Origin: Flavobacteriales bacterium
GTDB lineage: Bacteria > Bacteroidota > Bacteroidia > Flavobacteriales_D > Sanyastnellaceae
NCBI GenBank assembly: GCA_947442505.1
Contig: CANEVR010000019.1
Coordinates: 1 to 41,602 of the forward strand
Length of the DNA: 41,602 nt
Direction of reading: 5' to 3'
Each line of letters starts with the position of its first letter. Position 1 is the stretch's first letter. The position numbers and the translations under genes were made by a program. Of the stretch, positions 1-8,100 are shown piece after piece. The notes below the pieces were generated by a model. It was not told where the DNA came from. It saw only the letters and a list, made by a program, of their open reading frames with translations, and ran no database searches.

Positions 1-37
1 GAATTCTTGATTTTCTTGCCATCAAATTAGAAGAATT

Positions 38-1351
38 ATGTCGGCAAAATTTGAAATCATCGGAGGTCACAAACTACATGGAGAAGTTATCCCACAAGGG
101 GCAAAGAATGAAGCTCTGCAAATTCTATGCGCAGTGCTGCTTACCCCAGAACGTGTTGAAATTTCAAACATCCCTGAGATCATCGATGTATTAAAATTGA
201 TCGACCTGCTTCAAGATGTAGGGGTCAAGGTTGAAAAATTGGGCAAAGGACATTACGCATTTGAAGCTTCCGAAGTTGATTTGAACTATTTGACAACCGC
301 TGAGTACAAGACCAAAGCAGCCAAATTGCGTGGTTCCATCATGATGGTAGGTCCAATGTTGGGTCGATATGGTGTTGGATACATTCCAAAACCGGGGGGA
401 GATAAAATTGGAAGACGCCGATTGGACACCCATTTCCAAGGATTCATCAATCTTGGGGCAAAATTCAATTACGATGCCAACGAGCATTTTTATAGTGTAG
501 AGGCCAAGGAGTTGAAAGGAACCTACATGCTTTTGGACGAAGCATCCGTAACAGGAACAGCCAATATTGTGATGGCTGCCGCTCTTGCCCAAGGCACCAC
601 TACCATTTACAATGCCGCTTGCGAACCCTATTTGCAACAGCTGTGTAAAATGATCAATTCCATGGGTGGAAAAATTGAAGGCATTGGTTCCAACCTTTTG
701 ATCATTGAAGGAGTGGAAAGCCTAAAGGGATGCACACACCGCTGTTTGCCCGATATGATTGAGATTGGATCGTTCATTGGAATGGCGGCCATGACCCAGG
801 GGGACATCACCATCAAAAACGTAGGCTATCCCCACTTGGGTATCATCCCTGAAATTTTTAGACGAATGGGTATTCAAATGGAATTGGTCAATGGAGATGA
901 TTTGCACATTCCTGCTCAAGAGCATTACGAAATTGAAAGCTTCATTGATGGATCCATCATGACCATCTCTGATGCACCTTGGCCAGGCTTTACACCAGAC
1001 TTGATTTCCATTGCTTTGGTCACAGCCACCCAAGCCAGAGGCTCTGTGCTTATTCATCAGAAAATGTTCGAAAGCCGATTGTTCTTCGTGGACAAATTGA
1101 TTGACATGGGCGCTCAAATCATTTTGTGCGATCCGCACCGCGCCACGGTCATTGGTCTTGACAGAAAATCAACGCTTAAGGGTGTTACCATGTCTTCACC
1201 TGACATCAGAGCTGGAGTAGCTTTATTGATAGCAGCCCTTGGTGCCAAAGGAAAAAGTGTTATCCAAAACATTGAGCAAATTGATAGAGGATACCAAGAC
1301 ATAGAAAGTCGTCTTGCCGCATTGGGTGCAGAAATCAGACGCATTGACTAA
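38..1351 (+). CDS. murA: UDP-N-acetylglucosamine 1-carboxyvinyltransferase
   Basis: A 437-residue protein of normal MurA length. The enzyme transfers enolpyruvate from PEP to UDP-GlcNAc in the cytoplasm, the first committed step of peptidoglycan synthesis. The N-terminal substrate-binding Lys-Asn pair is visible (K22-N23 in QGAKNEA), as is the catalytic loop PGGDKIGRRRLDTH around residues 119-131. The catalytic-loop residue that is Cys115 in E. coli is Asp here (about D122). In other bacteria the Cys-to-Asp form stays active but is not alkylated by fosfomycin, so intrinsic fosfomycin insensitivity is inferred. The ATG at 38 is preceded by GAAGAATT, not a strong Shine-Dalgarno. The gene ends 66 nt before the next start and probably continues an operon from the left of the window. 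Confidence 0.97.
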   Translation: MSAKFEIIGGHKLHGEVIPQGAKNEALQILCAVLLTPERVEISNIPEIIDVLKLIDLLQDVGVKVEKLGKGHYAFEASEVDLNYLTTAEYKTKAAKLRGSIMMVGPMLGRYGVGYIPKPGGDKIGRRRLDTHFQGFINLGAKFNYDANEHFYSVEAKELKGTYMLLDEASVTGTANIVMAAALAQGTTTIYNAACEPYLQQLCKMINSMGGKIEGIGSNLLIIEGVESLKGCTHRCLPDMIEIGSFIGMAAMTQGDITIKNVGYPHLGIIPEIFRRMGIQMELVNGDDLHIPAQEHYEIESFIDGSIMTISDAPWPGFTPDLISIALVTATQARGSVLIHQKMFESRLFFVDKLIDMGAQIILCDPHRATVIGLDRKSTLKGVTMSSPDIRAGVALLIAALGAKGKSVIQNIEQIDRGYQDIESRLAALGAEIRRID

Positions 1352-1394
1352 CTAAAAATGAGTTTGGCATTGTCTTTGGCAATGGGAAAATCAT

Positions 1395-1402
1395 TACATT
1401 TG
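1395..1402 (+). promoter_or_regulatory. Putative -7 box (TACATTTG) for the thioredoxin-fold gene
   Basis: TACATTTG matches the Bacteroidota -7 consensus TAnnTTTG exactly and lies 15 nt before the ATG at 1418. A TTTG at 1375-1378 could be the -33 element but at a short 16-nt spacing. The box lies inside a longer in-frame extension beginning at 1358, which argues for the 1418 start. Confidence 0.5.
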
Positions 1403-1417
1403 AAAAGAATCAAGACC

Positions 1418-1975
1418 ATGAAAAAGATTATTTTAGCATTAAGCGTCGTTGTCATTGGGATATCTGTTTTGTCTTTTAAAGCAACAGAAAACACACCAAC
1501 AACAGTAGAGAAAACAAACAAAATCGGCACCAACATTGGTGACCAAGCGCCGGAGATAGAAATGGCGGGCGTTGATGGTAAGAAAATCAAACTTTCATCT
1601 TTGCGTGGCAAAATGGTATTGATTGATTTTTGGGCTTCTTGGTGCGGACCTTGCAGAAGAGAAAATCCAAATGTGGTATCTGCCTACAACAAATACAACA
1701 AAGCTTCATTCAAATCAGCAAAAGGTTTTGAGGTATTTTCCGTAAGCTTTGACAAAACAATGGAACCTTGGAAACAAGCTATTGAGAAAGACGGTTTGTT
1801 ATGGAAAAACCACGTGAGTGATTTAAGAGGATGGGACAATGCAGCAGGACAACAATATGGAGTAAGCAGCATTCCTATGAGTTTCTTGATCGATGAAAAT
1901 GGCACCATTGTAGGGAAAAACTTAAGAGGCATGGAACTCCACATGAAGCTGGATGAGTTTATAGCTAAATTTTAA
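1418..1975 (+). CDS. TlpA/ResA-like thioredoxin-fold protein, exported
   Basis: A 185-residue protein with a hydrophobic N-terminal segment (about residues 3-20) acting as signal peptide or membrane anchor, followed by a thioredoxin fold. The active site WCGPC is visible with C76 and C79, and the cis-Pro region reads SSIPMSFLID. Members of this AhpC/TSA-TlpA group work in the periplasm as thiol-disulfide reductants, for example in cytochrome c maturation or oxidative repair; the substrate here is unknown. An in-frame ATG at 1358 would add 20 residues, but the 1418 ATG gives a proper Met-Lys-Lys signal-type N-terminus and has a -7 box just upstream. The gene sits alone between murA and a strong terminator. 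Confidence 0.9.
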   Translation: MKKIILALSVVVIGISVLSFKATENTPTTVEKTNKIGTNIGDQAPEIEMAGVDGKKIKLSSLRGKMVLIDFWASWCGPCRRENPNVVSAYNKYNKASFKSAKGFEVFSVSFDKTMEPWKQAIEKDGLLWKNHVSDLRGWDNAAGQQYGVSSIPMSFLIDENGTIVGKNLRGMELHMKLDEFIAKF

Positions 1976-1995
1976 TTTTGACCTAAAAACATTAG

Positions 1996-2023
1996 ATCCC
2001 GACAAATCGTCGGGATTTTTTTT
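1996..2023 (+). terminator. Rho-independent terminator after the thioredoxin-fold gene
   Basis: A perfect 8-bp stem, ATCCCGAC (1996-2003) with GTCGGGAT (2009-2016), 5-nt loop, followed by a run of eight T. It closes the murA/thioredoxin unit and insulates the grpE promoter. Confidence 0.9.
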
Positions 2024-2028
2024 GTCCT

Positions 2029-2036
2029 TACCTTTG
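2029..2036 (+). promoter_or_regulatory. Putative -7 box (TACCTTTG) of the grpE-dnaJ operon
   Basis: TACCTTTG fits TAnnTTTG. It sits immediately after the upstream terminator and 72 nt before the grpE ATG, leaving a leader of roughly 70 nt that contains an inverted repeat ACACTT/AAGTGT (2046-2051 and 2064-2069). No -33 TTTG lies at the expected 19-nt spacing, and no CIRCE element (TTAGCACTC-N9-GAGTGCTAA) is present. Confidence 0.45.
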
Positions 2037-2108
2037 CATATTGTGACACTTTGTCGCCATTTGAAGTGTGGTAACAATTTTGCTCAACGAGAAAAAAATT
2101 AGCGTCTT

Positions 2109-2690
2109 ATGAATACAGAAAATACGACCCATTCAGAACCATTGGAAAACGATAACATCCCTGCTTCAGAAGCAGCCAACGCGTCCAATGAATCCATAGA
2201 ATCGAACCAAGAAGAAAACCAATCGGAGGAGACCAACGGCGAAAGTCAAAATCAAGAGCAAGCCGCACAAGAAGATTGGAAAAACAAATACTACTATTTG
2301 GCAGCTGATTTCGACAATTTCAGAAGAAATCAAGCCAAAGAGAGAAGAGAATTATTGGCCACAGCGGCCCAAGGGGTCATCAAAGATTTGCTACCCATTT
2401 TAGACAACTTTGAAAGAGCCATCAAAGCCAATGAATCACTGGAGGATATCGAAGCCATCAAAGAAGGATTTTCATTGATTCACTTGGGACTAAAAAACGG
2501 ATTGGAAAAGCAAGGTCTAAAATCCATTGAAAGCAACGGAGACGTTTTCAATAGTGATTTGCATGAAGCCATTGCGCAGATTCCTGCACCGTCAGAAGAA
2601 TTGAAAGGAAAAGTTTTGGATACCGTGGAGAAAGGATACAGTTTAAACGATAAAGTAATTCGCTACGCCAAAGTAGCAGTAGGTTCATAA
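2109..2690 (+). CDS. grpE: Nucleotide exchange factor GrpE
   Basis: A 193-residue protein. It releases ADP from DnaK and so resets the Hsp70 chaperone cycle in the cytoplasm. The first 55 or so residues are a Glu/Asn/Gln/Ser-rich disordered tail. The long coiled-coil dimerisation helix starts near residue 56 and contains the family signature region with DFDNFRRNQAKER. The C-terminal beta domain includes HEAIAQIPAPSEELKG and ends NDKVIRYAKVAVGS, as in the family. The gene is three bases upstream of dnaJ, so the two are almost certainly co-transcribed; dnaK is not in this window. Confidence 0.96.
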   Translation: MNTENTTHSEPLENDNIPASEAANASNESIESNQEENQSEETNGESQNQEQAAQEDWKNKYYYLAADFDNFRRNQAKERRELLATAAQGVIKDLLPILDNFERAIKANESLEDIEAIKEGFSLIHLGLKNGLEKQGLKSIESNGDVFNSDLHEAIAQIPAPSEELKGKVLDTVEKGYSLNDKVIRYAKVAVGS

Positions 2691-2693
2691 GCC

Positions 2694-3800
2694 ATGGCAA
2701 AGAGAGATTATTACGAGGTATTGGGTGTTTCAAAAGGTGCGAGTGAAGCAGAAATAAAGAAAGCCTACCGTCAATTGGCCATCAAATATCATCCAGATAA
2801 AAATCCAGATGATGCCAGTGCCGAGGACAAATTCAAAGAGGCTGCGGAAGCTTATGAGATATTGAGTGATCCAGAGAAGAAGGCGCGCTATGATCAATTT
2901 GGTCACGCCGGAATGGGAGGAGGATTTGGTGGCGGAGGAGGCGGAGGAATGAACATGGATGACATCTTCTCCAACTTTGGTGATATTTTCGGTCAGGCAT
3001 TCGGAGGAGGACGCAGTGGAGGGGGAAGTCGCAGGGTGAAAGGAAGTAACCTGCGCATCAAGGTAAAATTGAATTTAGAAGAAATTGCCTTTGGGGTAAC
3101 CAAAAAGGTAAAAGTGTTTAAGATGGTAAACGCCGAGGGCGTTAGCTACGACACCTGTGGCACGTGCAAAGGAAGTGGACAGATTCGCAGGGTTCAGCAA
3201 ACCATATTGGGAGCCATGCAGACTGCTACCACTTGTCACGTTTGTAACGGAACCGGTAAATCCATTAAAACCAAACCGAAAGATGCGGATGCCAATGGCC
3301 AGAAAAGAGAGGAGGAGTTGATCGAAATCAATATCCCTGCAGGAGTTGGAGATGGCATGACATTGAATGTTTCTGGCAGAGGAAATGCAGGACCTTTTGG
3401 TGGAGTTCCAGGAGATTTATTGGTTCAAATTGAAGAAGAAGAACACGCATTGCTCAAGCGAGATGGAATCAATCTTTACCATGATTTGTACATCAACTTT
3501 GCGGATGCTGCATTGGGAGCGTCTGTCGAAGTTCCTTTGGTAAAAGGTAAGGCGCAGATTAAGATTGATGCAGGAACGCAAAGCGGAAAAATTCTGAGAC
3601 TAAAAGGAAAAGGATTGCCGGAAGTCAATGGCTATGGACAAGGAGACTTGTTGGTCAACATCAATGTTTGGACGCCGCAAAAGTTGAACAATGAAGAAAA
3701 AGAAATACTTGAAAAATTGAGAACTGCTGAGCATTTCAAACCAGCCCCAGGAAGCAAGGACAAGTCTTTCTTTCACCGGGTGAGAGAGATGTTTTCGTAA
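2694..3800 (+). CDS. dnaJ: Chaperone DnaJ with a two-motif zinc domain
   Basis: A 368-residue Hsp40 co-chaperone that stimulates the DnaK ATPase and delivers unfolded proteins. The J domain (1-70) has the HPD tripeptide at 33-35. A Gly/Phe-rich linker follows (71-115). The zinc domain has only two of the usual four CxxCxGxG motifs: CGTCKGSG (C155, C158) and CHVCNGTG (C181, C184). By alignment with the E. coli layout these are motifs 2 and 3 (zinc site II); motifs 1 and 4 (zinc site I) are replaced by cysteine-free sequence. The C-terminal substrate-binding domains are intact. The start is 3 nt after the grpE stop. The reduced zinc domain matches what I recall of other Bacteroidota DnaJ proteins. 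Confidence 0.96.
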   Translation: MAKRDYYEVLGVSKGASEAEIKKAYRQLAIKYHPDKNPDDASAEDKFKEAAEAYEILSDPEKKARYDQFGHAGMGGGFGGGGGGGMNMDDIFSNFGDIFGQAFGGGRSGGGSRRVKGSNLRIKVKLNLEEIAFGVTKKVKVFKMVNAEGVSYDTCGTCKGSGQIRRVQQTILGAMQTATTCHVCNGTGKSIKTKPKDADANGQKREEELIEINIPAGVGDGMTLNVSGRGNAGPFGGVPGDLLVQIEEEEHALLKRDGINLYHDLYINFADAALGASVEVPLVKGKAQIKIDAGTQSGKILRLKGKGLPEVNGYGQGDLLVNINVWTPQKLNNEEKEILEKLRTAEHFKPAPGSKDKSFFHRVREMFS

Positions 3801-3826
3801 GGTTTTTCTATTTTACTCGAAATAAA

Positions 3827-3848
3827 AAAGCGCCCAATTGGGCGCTTT
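3827..3848. terminator. Bidirectional terminator between dnaJ and pdhC
   Basis: A perfect palindrome of 11-bp arms, AAAGCGCCCAA (3827-3837) and TTGGGCGCTTT (3838-3848), flanked by an A-run on the left and T-rich sequence on the right. It lies between two convergent genes and can serve both strands. Confidence 0.9.
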
Positions 3849-3870
3849 CTCTTTTCATATCGTTGTCTTT

Positions 3871-5121
3871 TTATACAAACATCAAAACGGGTTGTTCTAA
3901 GAACGACTTGATGGTGTTCAAGAAAGCTGCTCCGCTGGCGCCGTCCACAACGCGGTGATCGCAACTCAACGTTACTTTCATTACATTACCTGGAACCACA
4001 ACTCCATTCTTCACTACTGGAACTTGCTTGATTCCACCTACCGCCAAGATGCAAGCATCGGGTGGATTGATGATGGCCGTAAACTCTTCGATTCCAAACA
4101 TTCCTAGATTAGAAATGGTGAAGGTATTGCCTTCCCAATCTTGGGGTTGCAATTTCTTGGTCTTTGCTTTTTCAGCAAATACTTTTACTTCTGTACCAAT
4201 CTGAGCGAATGACTTGGTGTTGGCATGTCTTACAACAGGAACCAACAATCCATCTTCTACCGCAACAGCCACTCCAATGTGAACGTGGTCATTGTAACGA
4301 ATGCGATCACCCAACCAAGATGAATTGATCACAGGATGCTTTTTCAATGCCATTGCACAAGCTTTCACGACCATATCATTGAAAGAAACTTTGATTCCTT
4401 GATCATTGATGGCCTTGCGTGCTGTCATTGCATTGTCCATGTCAATGTCCATGGTCAAATAGAAGTGCGGTGCGCTGAATTTGCTCTCCGCCAAACGACG
4501 GGCAATTACTTTTCTCATTTGAGAAACCTCCACTTCATAGAAACTCTCTACTGCGTTGGCACTGCCTTGCACAGAACCAGCCATAAACGCATCAATATCT
4601 CTCTTTACAATTCTTCCTCCATCACCAGAACCTGGGATGTAGTTCAATGGAAGACCTTTTTCGTCTGCTAATTTCTTGGCCAATGGAGAAACTTTTGTTC
4701 TTCCATTGTTGGCTGCCACAGGTGCAGGTGCTGCCTTGGCTGCCGGAGCAGAAACCTGAACTGGTGCAGGCGCTGTTTCTGCCTTAGCCACTGGTGCAGC
4801 TGCTGGAGCTGGAGCGGCTTTGGGCTCTTCCGCTTTTGGAGCTGCTGATGCTTCTGCTGCAATAATCGCGGCAACATCTTCTCCTTCTTTTCCCAAGATG
4901 GCCAAGATGGAATCTACTGGAGCGCGTTTTCCTTTGTCAACACCAATGTGCAACAACACTCCGTCTTGAAAAGATTCGAACTCCATGGTTGCTTTGTCGG
5001 TTTCAATTTCCGCCAACAAATCACCCGTCTTTACTTTATCTCCAATCTTTTTGTGCCAAGCTGCTACCACCCCTTCGGTCATGGTATCGCTCAACTTGGG
5101 CATTCTAACTATCTCTGCCAT
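3871..5121 (-). CDS. pdhC: Pyruvate dehydrogenase E2, dihydrolipoamide acetyltransferase
   Basis: A 416-residue E2 subunit. It accepts the acetyl group on a lipoyl arm and passes it to CoA, forming the core of the pyruvate dehydrogenase complex. One lipoyl domain (1-76) carries the lipoylated lysine K43 in ETDKATME. An Ala/Pro-rich flexible linker (about 90-137) leads to the E1/E3-binding domain (about 142-178, VSPLAKKLADEKG). The catalytic domain follows, ending with DHRVVDG (H389, D393), and the chain stops at PVLMFV as in other E2 proteins. It begins 5 nt after the pdhA stop, so the order is pdhA-pdhC without an E1-beta gene between. The alternative family member, 2-oxoglutarate E2, is less likely given the adjacent PdhA. 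Confidence 0.95.
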   Translation of the reverse strand: MAEIVRMPKLSDTMTEGVVAAWHKKIGDKVKTGDLLAEIETDKATMEFESFQDGVLLHIGVDKGKRAPVDSILAILGKEGEDVAAIIAAEASAAPKAEEPKAAPAPAAAPVAKAETAPAPVQVSAPAAKAAPAPVAANNGRTKVSPLAKKLADEKGLPLNYIPGSGDGGRIVKRDIDAFMAGSVQGSANAVESFYEVEVSQMRKVIARRLAESKFSAPHFYLTMDIDMDNAMTARKAINDQGIKVSFNDMVVKACAMALKKHPVINSSWLGDRIRYNDHVHIGVAVAVEDGLLVPVVRHANTKSFAQIGTEVKVFAEKAKTKKLQPQDWEGNTFTISNLGMFGIEEFTAIINPPDACILAVGGIKQVPVVKNGVVVPGNVMKVTLSCDHRVVDGASGAAFLNTIKSFLEQPVLMFV

Positions 5122-5126
5122 ATTCT

Positions 5127-6152
5127 TTAGTCTTTAACGTATGGATAAGGATCTGAATAAACATCTTCGTAAATCTCGTGCACCTCAGGCATTGCAGATT
5201 CTTCGGCAAATTTCACAGACTCTTCCACCACTGCCTTGATTTCCTCTTCCACTTTATCCAAGTCTTCTTGGGTCATCCATTTGTTCTCTAAGATAACCCT
5301 TGCAACATACTCCAATGGATCTTGCTCTTGGTATTCTGCTACTTCTTCTTTGGTGCGGTATTTCTGAGGGTCAGACATACTGTGCCCTTTGTAACGGTAG
5401 GTTTGAATATCCAACAATGTTGGACCATCACCGCGACGAGCACGATCCGCTGCACGCTTAAATGCATCGGCCACTGCTTCAGGACGCATACCATCTACTG
5501 ACTCACTGGGCATTTCGAAAGATGCACCCAACTTGCTCAAATCGGTCACATTGGAAGTACGCTCGATAGATGTTCCCATGGCGTATTGATTGTTTTCAAT
5601 AACAAAAATCACCGGAATTTTCCAAGTCATGGCCATGTTGAAAGTCTCGAACAAAGCTCCTTGACGGGCTGCTCCATCACCAAAGAAAGTCAACGTAACG
5701 TTGTCTTCTCCGCGGTACATGTCTGCAAAAGCAATACCTGCACCCATTGGAATTTGAGCACCAACGATACCATGCCCACCGAAAAGATTGTGCTCTTTAT
5801 CAAACATGTGCATTGATCCACCCTTTCCCTTTGAAAGACCTGTGACCTTTCCGTACAATTCCGCCATTACTCTTTTGGGATCAGATCCCATTACCAAAGG
5901 ATGTGCGTGATCGCGGTAGGCAGTAATCACTTTATCAGTAGGACGGATGGCAGACATCATTCCAGAAAGAATGGCCTCTTGTCCTATGTACAAGTGACAA
6001 AATCCACCAAACTTTTGTTGGATATACAAGTGTCCGCACTTCTCTTCAAAACGACGCATCAACATCATCTCGCGATGCCACTTGATGTAGTCTTCTTTTC
6101 CGTATCCAGTAGCTGTCGCTTTGGATTCTTTTTTCTTGGTCGCAGTAGCCAT
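5127..6152 (-). CDS. pdhA: Pyruvate dehydrogenase E1 component alpha subunit
   Basis: A 341-residue alpha subunit of the heterotetrameric alpha2beta2 type E1. It binds thiamine diphosphate and decarboxylates pyruvate. The ThDP signature runs from FFGDGAARQG (GDG at 158-160) to IENNQYAMGT (NN at 186-187), and the conserved loop YRYKGHSMSDPQKYR is at 252-266. The first 15 or so residues are Lys/Thr-rich and low complexity. The E1-beta partner is not adjacent: pdhC follows directly. A -7 promoter box TATATTTG lies 23 nt upstream. A 2-oxoacid dehydrogenase for branched-chain acids is a possible alternative, but the sequence and E2 neighbour favour pyruvate. Confidence 0.95.
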   Translation of the reverse strand: MATATKKKESKATATGYGKEDYIKWHREMMLMRRFEEKCGHLYIQQKFGGFCHLYIGQEAILSGMMSAIRPTDKVITAYRDHAHPLVMGSDPKRVMAELYGKVTGLSKGKGGSMHMFDKEHNLFGGHGIVGAQIPMGAGIAFADMYRGEDNVTLTFFGDGAARQGALFETFNMAMTWKIPVIFVIENNQYAMGTSIERTSNVTDLSKLGASFEMPSESVDGMRPEAVADAFKRAADRARRGDGPTLLDIQTYRYKGHSMSDPQKYRTKEEVAEYQEQDPLEYVARVILENKWMTQEDLDKVEEEIKAVVEESVKFAEESAMPEVHEIYEDVYSDPYPYVKD

Positions 6153-6175
6153 GTAATCGATTTTTAAGCTGAACG

Positions 6176-6183
6176 CAAATATA
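6176..6183 (-). promoter_or_regulatory. Putative -7 box (TATATTTG) of the pdhA-pdhC operon
   Basis: Read on the minus strand, TATATTTG matches TAnnTTTG exactly and lies 23 nt before the pdhA ATG at 6152. No convincing -33 element is seen at 19 nt; the terminator-like hairpin occupies that position. Confidence 0.5.
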
Positions 6184-6192
6184 AAAGGAAAC

Positions 6193-6216
6193 GCCCCTTC
6201 ACAGGGGCATTTTTTT
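6193..6216. terminator. Terminator-like hairpin between pheS and pdhA
   Basis: GCCCCT (6193-6198) pairs with AGGGGC (6203-6208) around a TCAC loop. The run of seven T follows on the plus strand; on the minus strand, the direction of pheS, the stem is followed by GTTTCCTTTT, a weaker T tract. It probably ends pheS transcripts, but its better orientation would stop antisense transcripts. Confidence 0.6.
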
Positions 6217-6242
6217 GATAAGTGTAAAAATCACACTAAGTA

Positions 6243-7262
6243 CTAATGAGAGAACTGATCAAAGGGAGCCAAAAAGCGTTGATCATTCTCAAAGAAATGT
6301 CTCAAATCGTCAATCTGATAGCGCAACATGGCGATGCGCTCAATGCCCATCCCAAAAGCAAAACCACTATAAATTTCGGGATCTATACCACTTGCGGAAA
6401 GAACGTTGGGATCAACCATTCCGCAACCCATAATTTCCAACCAGCCTGTTCCTTTGGTGATCCGGTAATCAGCCTCTGTTTCCAATCCCCAATATACATC
6501 CAACTCAGCGCTGGGCTCTGTAAATGGGAAGTACGAAGGGCGCAAACGAATTTTTGCCTTTCCAAAAAAAGACTGCACGAAATACAACAAAGTGGCCTTC
6601 ATATCAGCGAAGGAAACATTCTTGTCAATGTACAATCCTTCAATCTGATGAAATTGACAATGGGCTCTTGCGCTGATGGCTTCATTTCTGAAAACCCTAC
6701 CTGGCATGATGATGCGAAAAGGCGGTTGCCTCTTTTCCATCTCGCGCACCTGCACACTGGAAGTATGGGTGCGCAACAACCAATCGGGATTGGTTTGCAC
6801 AAAAAAGGTATCCTGCATGTCGCGCGCTGGATGTTCTGGTGGAAAATTCAAACCACTGAAAACGTGCCAATCATCCTCAATTTCGGGACCTTCAGCAACA
6901 CTGAAACCAACCTTTTCAAAAATGGAAATGATCTCGTTCTGAACCAAACTCAATGGATGTCTTTTGCCACGACCAGGAAGACCACTGGGCACAGAAAAAT
7001 CCCAGTTTGGATTCACCGCATCCGCTGACGGTGCAGCATTTTGAAAACTCTCCCATTTCTCTTGGGCAGCCATTTTTAGAACATTCAATTCCTTGCCCAA
7101 TGCTTTTTTTTGATCATTGGGCACTTGTTTGAAAGTTTCAAATAAATCATTCATCACTCCCTTACGACCCAAGAACTGAATACGGAATTGCTCCGCTTGT
7201 TCAGGAGTGGAAATGACAGCGTTTTGAATCTCGATGAGGAGACTTTGAATTTGTTCTTGCAT
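6243..7262 (-). CDS. pheS: Phenylalanine-tRNA ligase alpha subunit
   Basis: A 339-residue alpha chain of the alpha2beta2 enzyme that charges tRNA-Phe in the cytoplasm. The N-terminal coiled-coil tRNA-binding arm (1-85) is followed by the class II catalytic core. Motif 2 reads MPGRVFRNEAISARAHCQFHQIEG, and motif 3 includes FAFGMGIERIAMLRY near the C-terminus. The substrate-pocket segment PSYFPFTEPSAELDVYW is present. Length is normal. The beta subunit gene pheT is in this window but more than 4 kb away on the other strand. It starts 5 nt after the stop of the upstream cyclophilin lipoprotein gene, so both probably share a transcript. Confidence 0.97.
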   Translation of the reverse strand: MQEQIQSLLIEIQNAVISTPEQAEQFRIQFLGRKGVMNDLFETFKQVPNDQKKALGKELNVLKMAAQEKWESFQNAAPSADAVNPNWDFSVPSGLPGRGKRHPLSLVQNEIISIFEKVGFSVAEGPEIEDDWHVFSGLNFPPEHPARDMQDTFFVQTNPDWLLRTHTSSVQVREMEKRQPPFRIIMPGRVFRNEAISARAHCQFHQIEGLYIDKNVSFADMKATLLYFVQSFFGKAKIRLRPSYFPFTEPSAELDVYWGLETEADYRITKGTGWLEIMGCGMVDPNVLSASGIDPEIYSGFAFGMGIERIAMLRYQIDDLRHFFENDQRFLAPFDQFSH

Positions 7263-7267
7263 ACAAC

Positions 7268-8041
7268 TTATGGAAGAATCTCCATTTTCATCGTGATATC
7301 GGTAATAGGACGATCGCCCGGCTTGGTAGGTTGTGCCAAAATTTTATCCAACACATCCAATCCTTCTACTACTTCGCCAAACACCGTATAATCCATGTCC
7401 AACATTGCAGTACCGCCGACGGTCTTGTAGGCTTGGCGTTGTGCATCTGTGTATTTGAAACCTGGCACCTTCATGGCTGCTCTGGACTCAAATTGGCTGA
7501 TCTGGTTGTCATTCAATTGTTGACCTTGAACGATGTAGAATTGACTACCGCTAGAAGCCTTCTTTGGATTCATTTGATCACCCTGACGAGCAGCAGCCAA
7601 AGCGCCTTTCTTGTGCACAAAATTGGCGTTGAACTCAGCTGGAACTGTATATCCAGGACCGCCCATACCCAATGCTTTGGATGGAGCAGCACCGCGGGAT
7701 TCTGGATCACCACCTTGCGCCATGAAACCTTTGATGCAACGGTGGAAAAGAAGATCATTGTAAAAACCTTCTTTCACCAATTTGATGAAATTATCTCTGT
7801 GCAATGGTGTTTCATTGTACAATTCTACCACCATGTCGCCTTGCGAGGTGGTTACTTTAACACGTGTATTCATTGTTTGTTTGGTTTCTGGTTTTGGAGC
7901 TGGTTTTGCCTCTTCTTGTGGAGCCGCAGGAGCAACAGCAGCTGACTCTGAGGAGTTCTTGGGACTATTGCAGGCCACGTTCAAAATGGCCCATGTTAGG
8001 GCTAGGCCACAAGAGAAAGGAAATTTTAGGCTTTTCAACAT
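7268..8041 (-). CDS. Cyclophilin-type peptidyl-prolyl isomerase, lipoprotein
   Basis: A 257-residue cyclophilin catalysing proline cis-trans isomerisation. The N-terminus has a hydrophobic signal and a lipobox-like end, NVACNS, so an envelope lipoprotein is inferred. An Ala/Pro/Glu/Lys linker precedes the catalytic domain from about residue 57. Recognisable cyclophilin core motifs are FHRCIKGFMAQGGDP, SSGSQFYIVQG and YTVFGEVVEGLDVLDKI. Relative to short cyclophilins it has an insertion between the last two motifs (about residues 175-210), common in Bacteroidota members as I recall. A -7 box TAAGTTTG lies 23 nt upstream. It heads a unit that continues into pheS, five bases downstream. Confidence 0.92.
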   Translation of the reverse strand: MLKSLKFPFSCGLALTWAILNVACNSPKNSSESAAVAPAAPQEEAKPAPKPETKQTMNTRVKVTTSQGDMVVELYNETPLHRDNFIKLVKEGFYNDLLFHRCIKGFMAQGGDPESRGAAPSKALGMGGPGYTVPAEFNANFVHKKGALAAARQGDQMNPKKASSGSQFYIVQGQQLNDNQISQFESRAAMKVPGFKYTDAQRQAYKTVGGTAMLDMDYTVFGEVVEGLDVLDKILAQPTKPGDRPITDITMKMEILP

Positions 8042-8064
8042 TTTTTTTGTTTCTTTGTTTTTTG

Positions 8065-8072
8065 CAAACTTA
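8065..8072 (-). promoter_or_regulatory. Putative -7 box (TAAGTTTG) of the cyclophilin-pheS unit
   Basis: On the minus strand TAAGTTTG matches TAnnTTTG and is 23 nt from the ATG at 8041. It lies in the 59-nt divergent gap shared with the plus-strand lipoprotein gene at 8101. Confidence 0.5.
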
Positions 8073-8100
8073 CGGATTTGCGAAAATTATTTTTAACCCA

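Noticed and set aside
1-30. An open frame at the left edge (reading to a stop at 28-30) as the tail of an upstream gene
   Set aside because: Too short to recognise; two frames are possible, so no gene is claimed.
2046-2069. CIRCE heat-shock operator upstream of grpE
   Set aside because: Sequence does not match TTAGCACTC-N9-GAGTGCTAA; arms are only 6 bp.
6246-7028. A 260-codon plus-strand open frame opposite pheS
   Set aside because: It mirrors the conserved pheS coding frame, has no start signal and looks like no known protein.
7331-7945. A 204-codon plus-strand open frame opposite the cyclophilin gene
   Set aside because: A shadow of the cyclophilin frame, rich in Cys/His/Phe, with no promoter.
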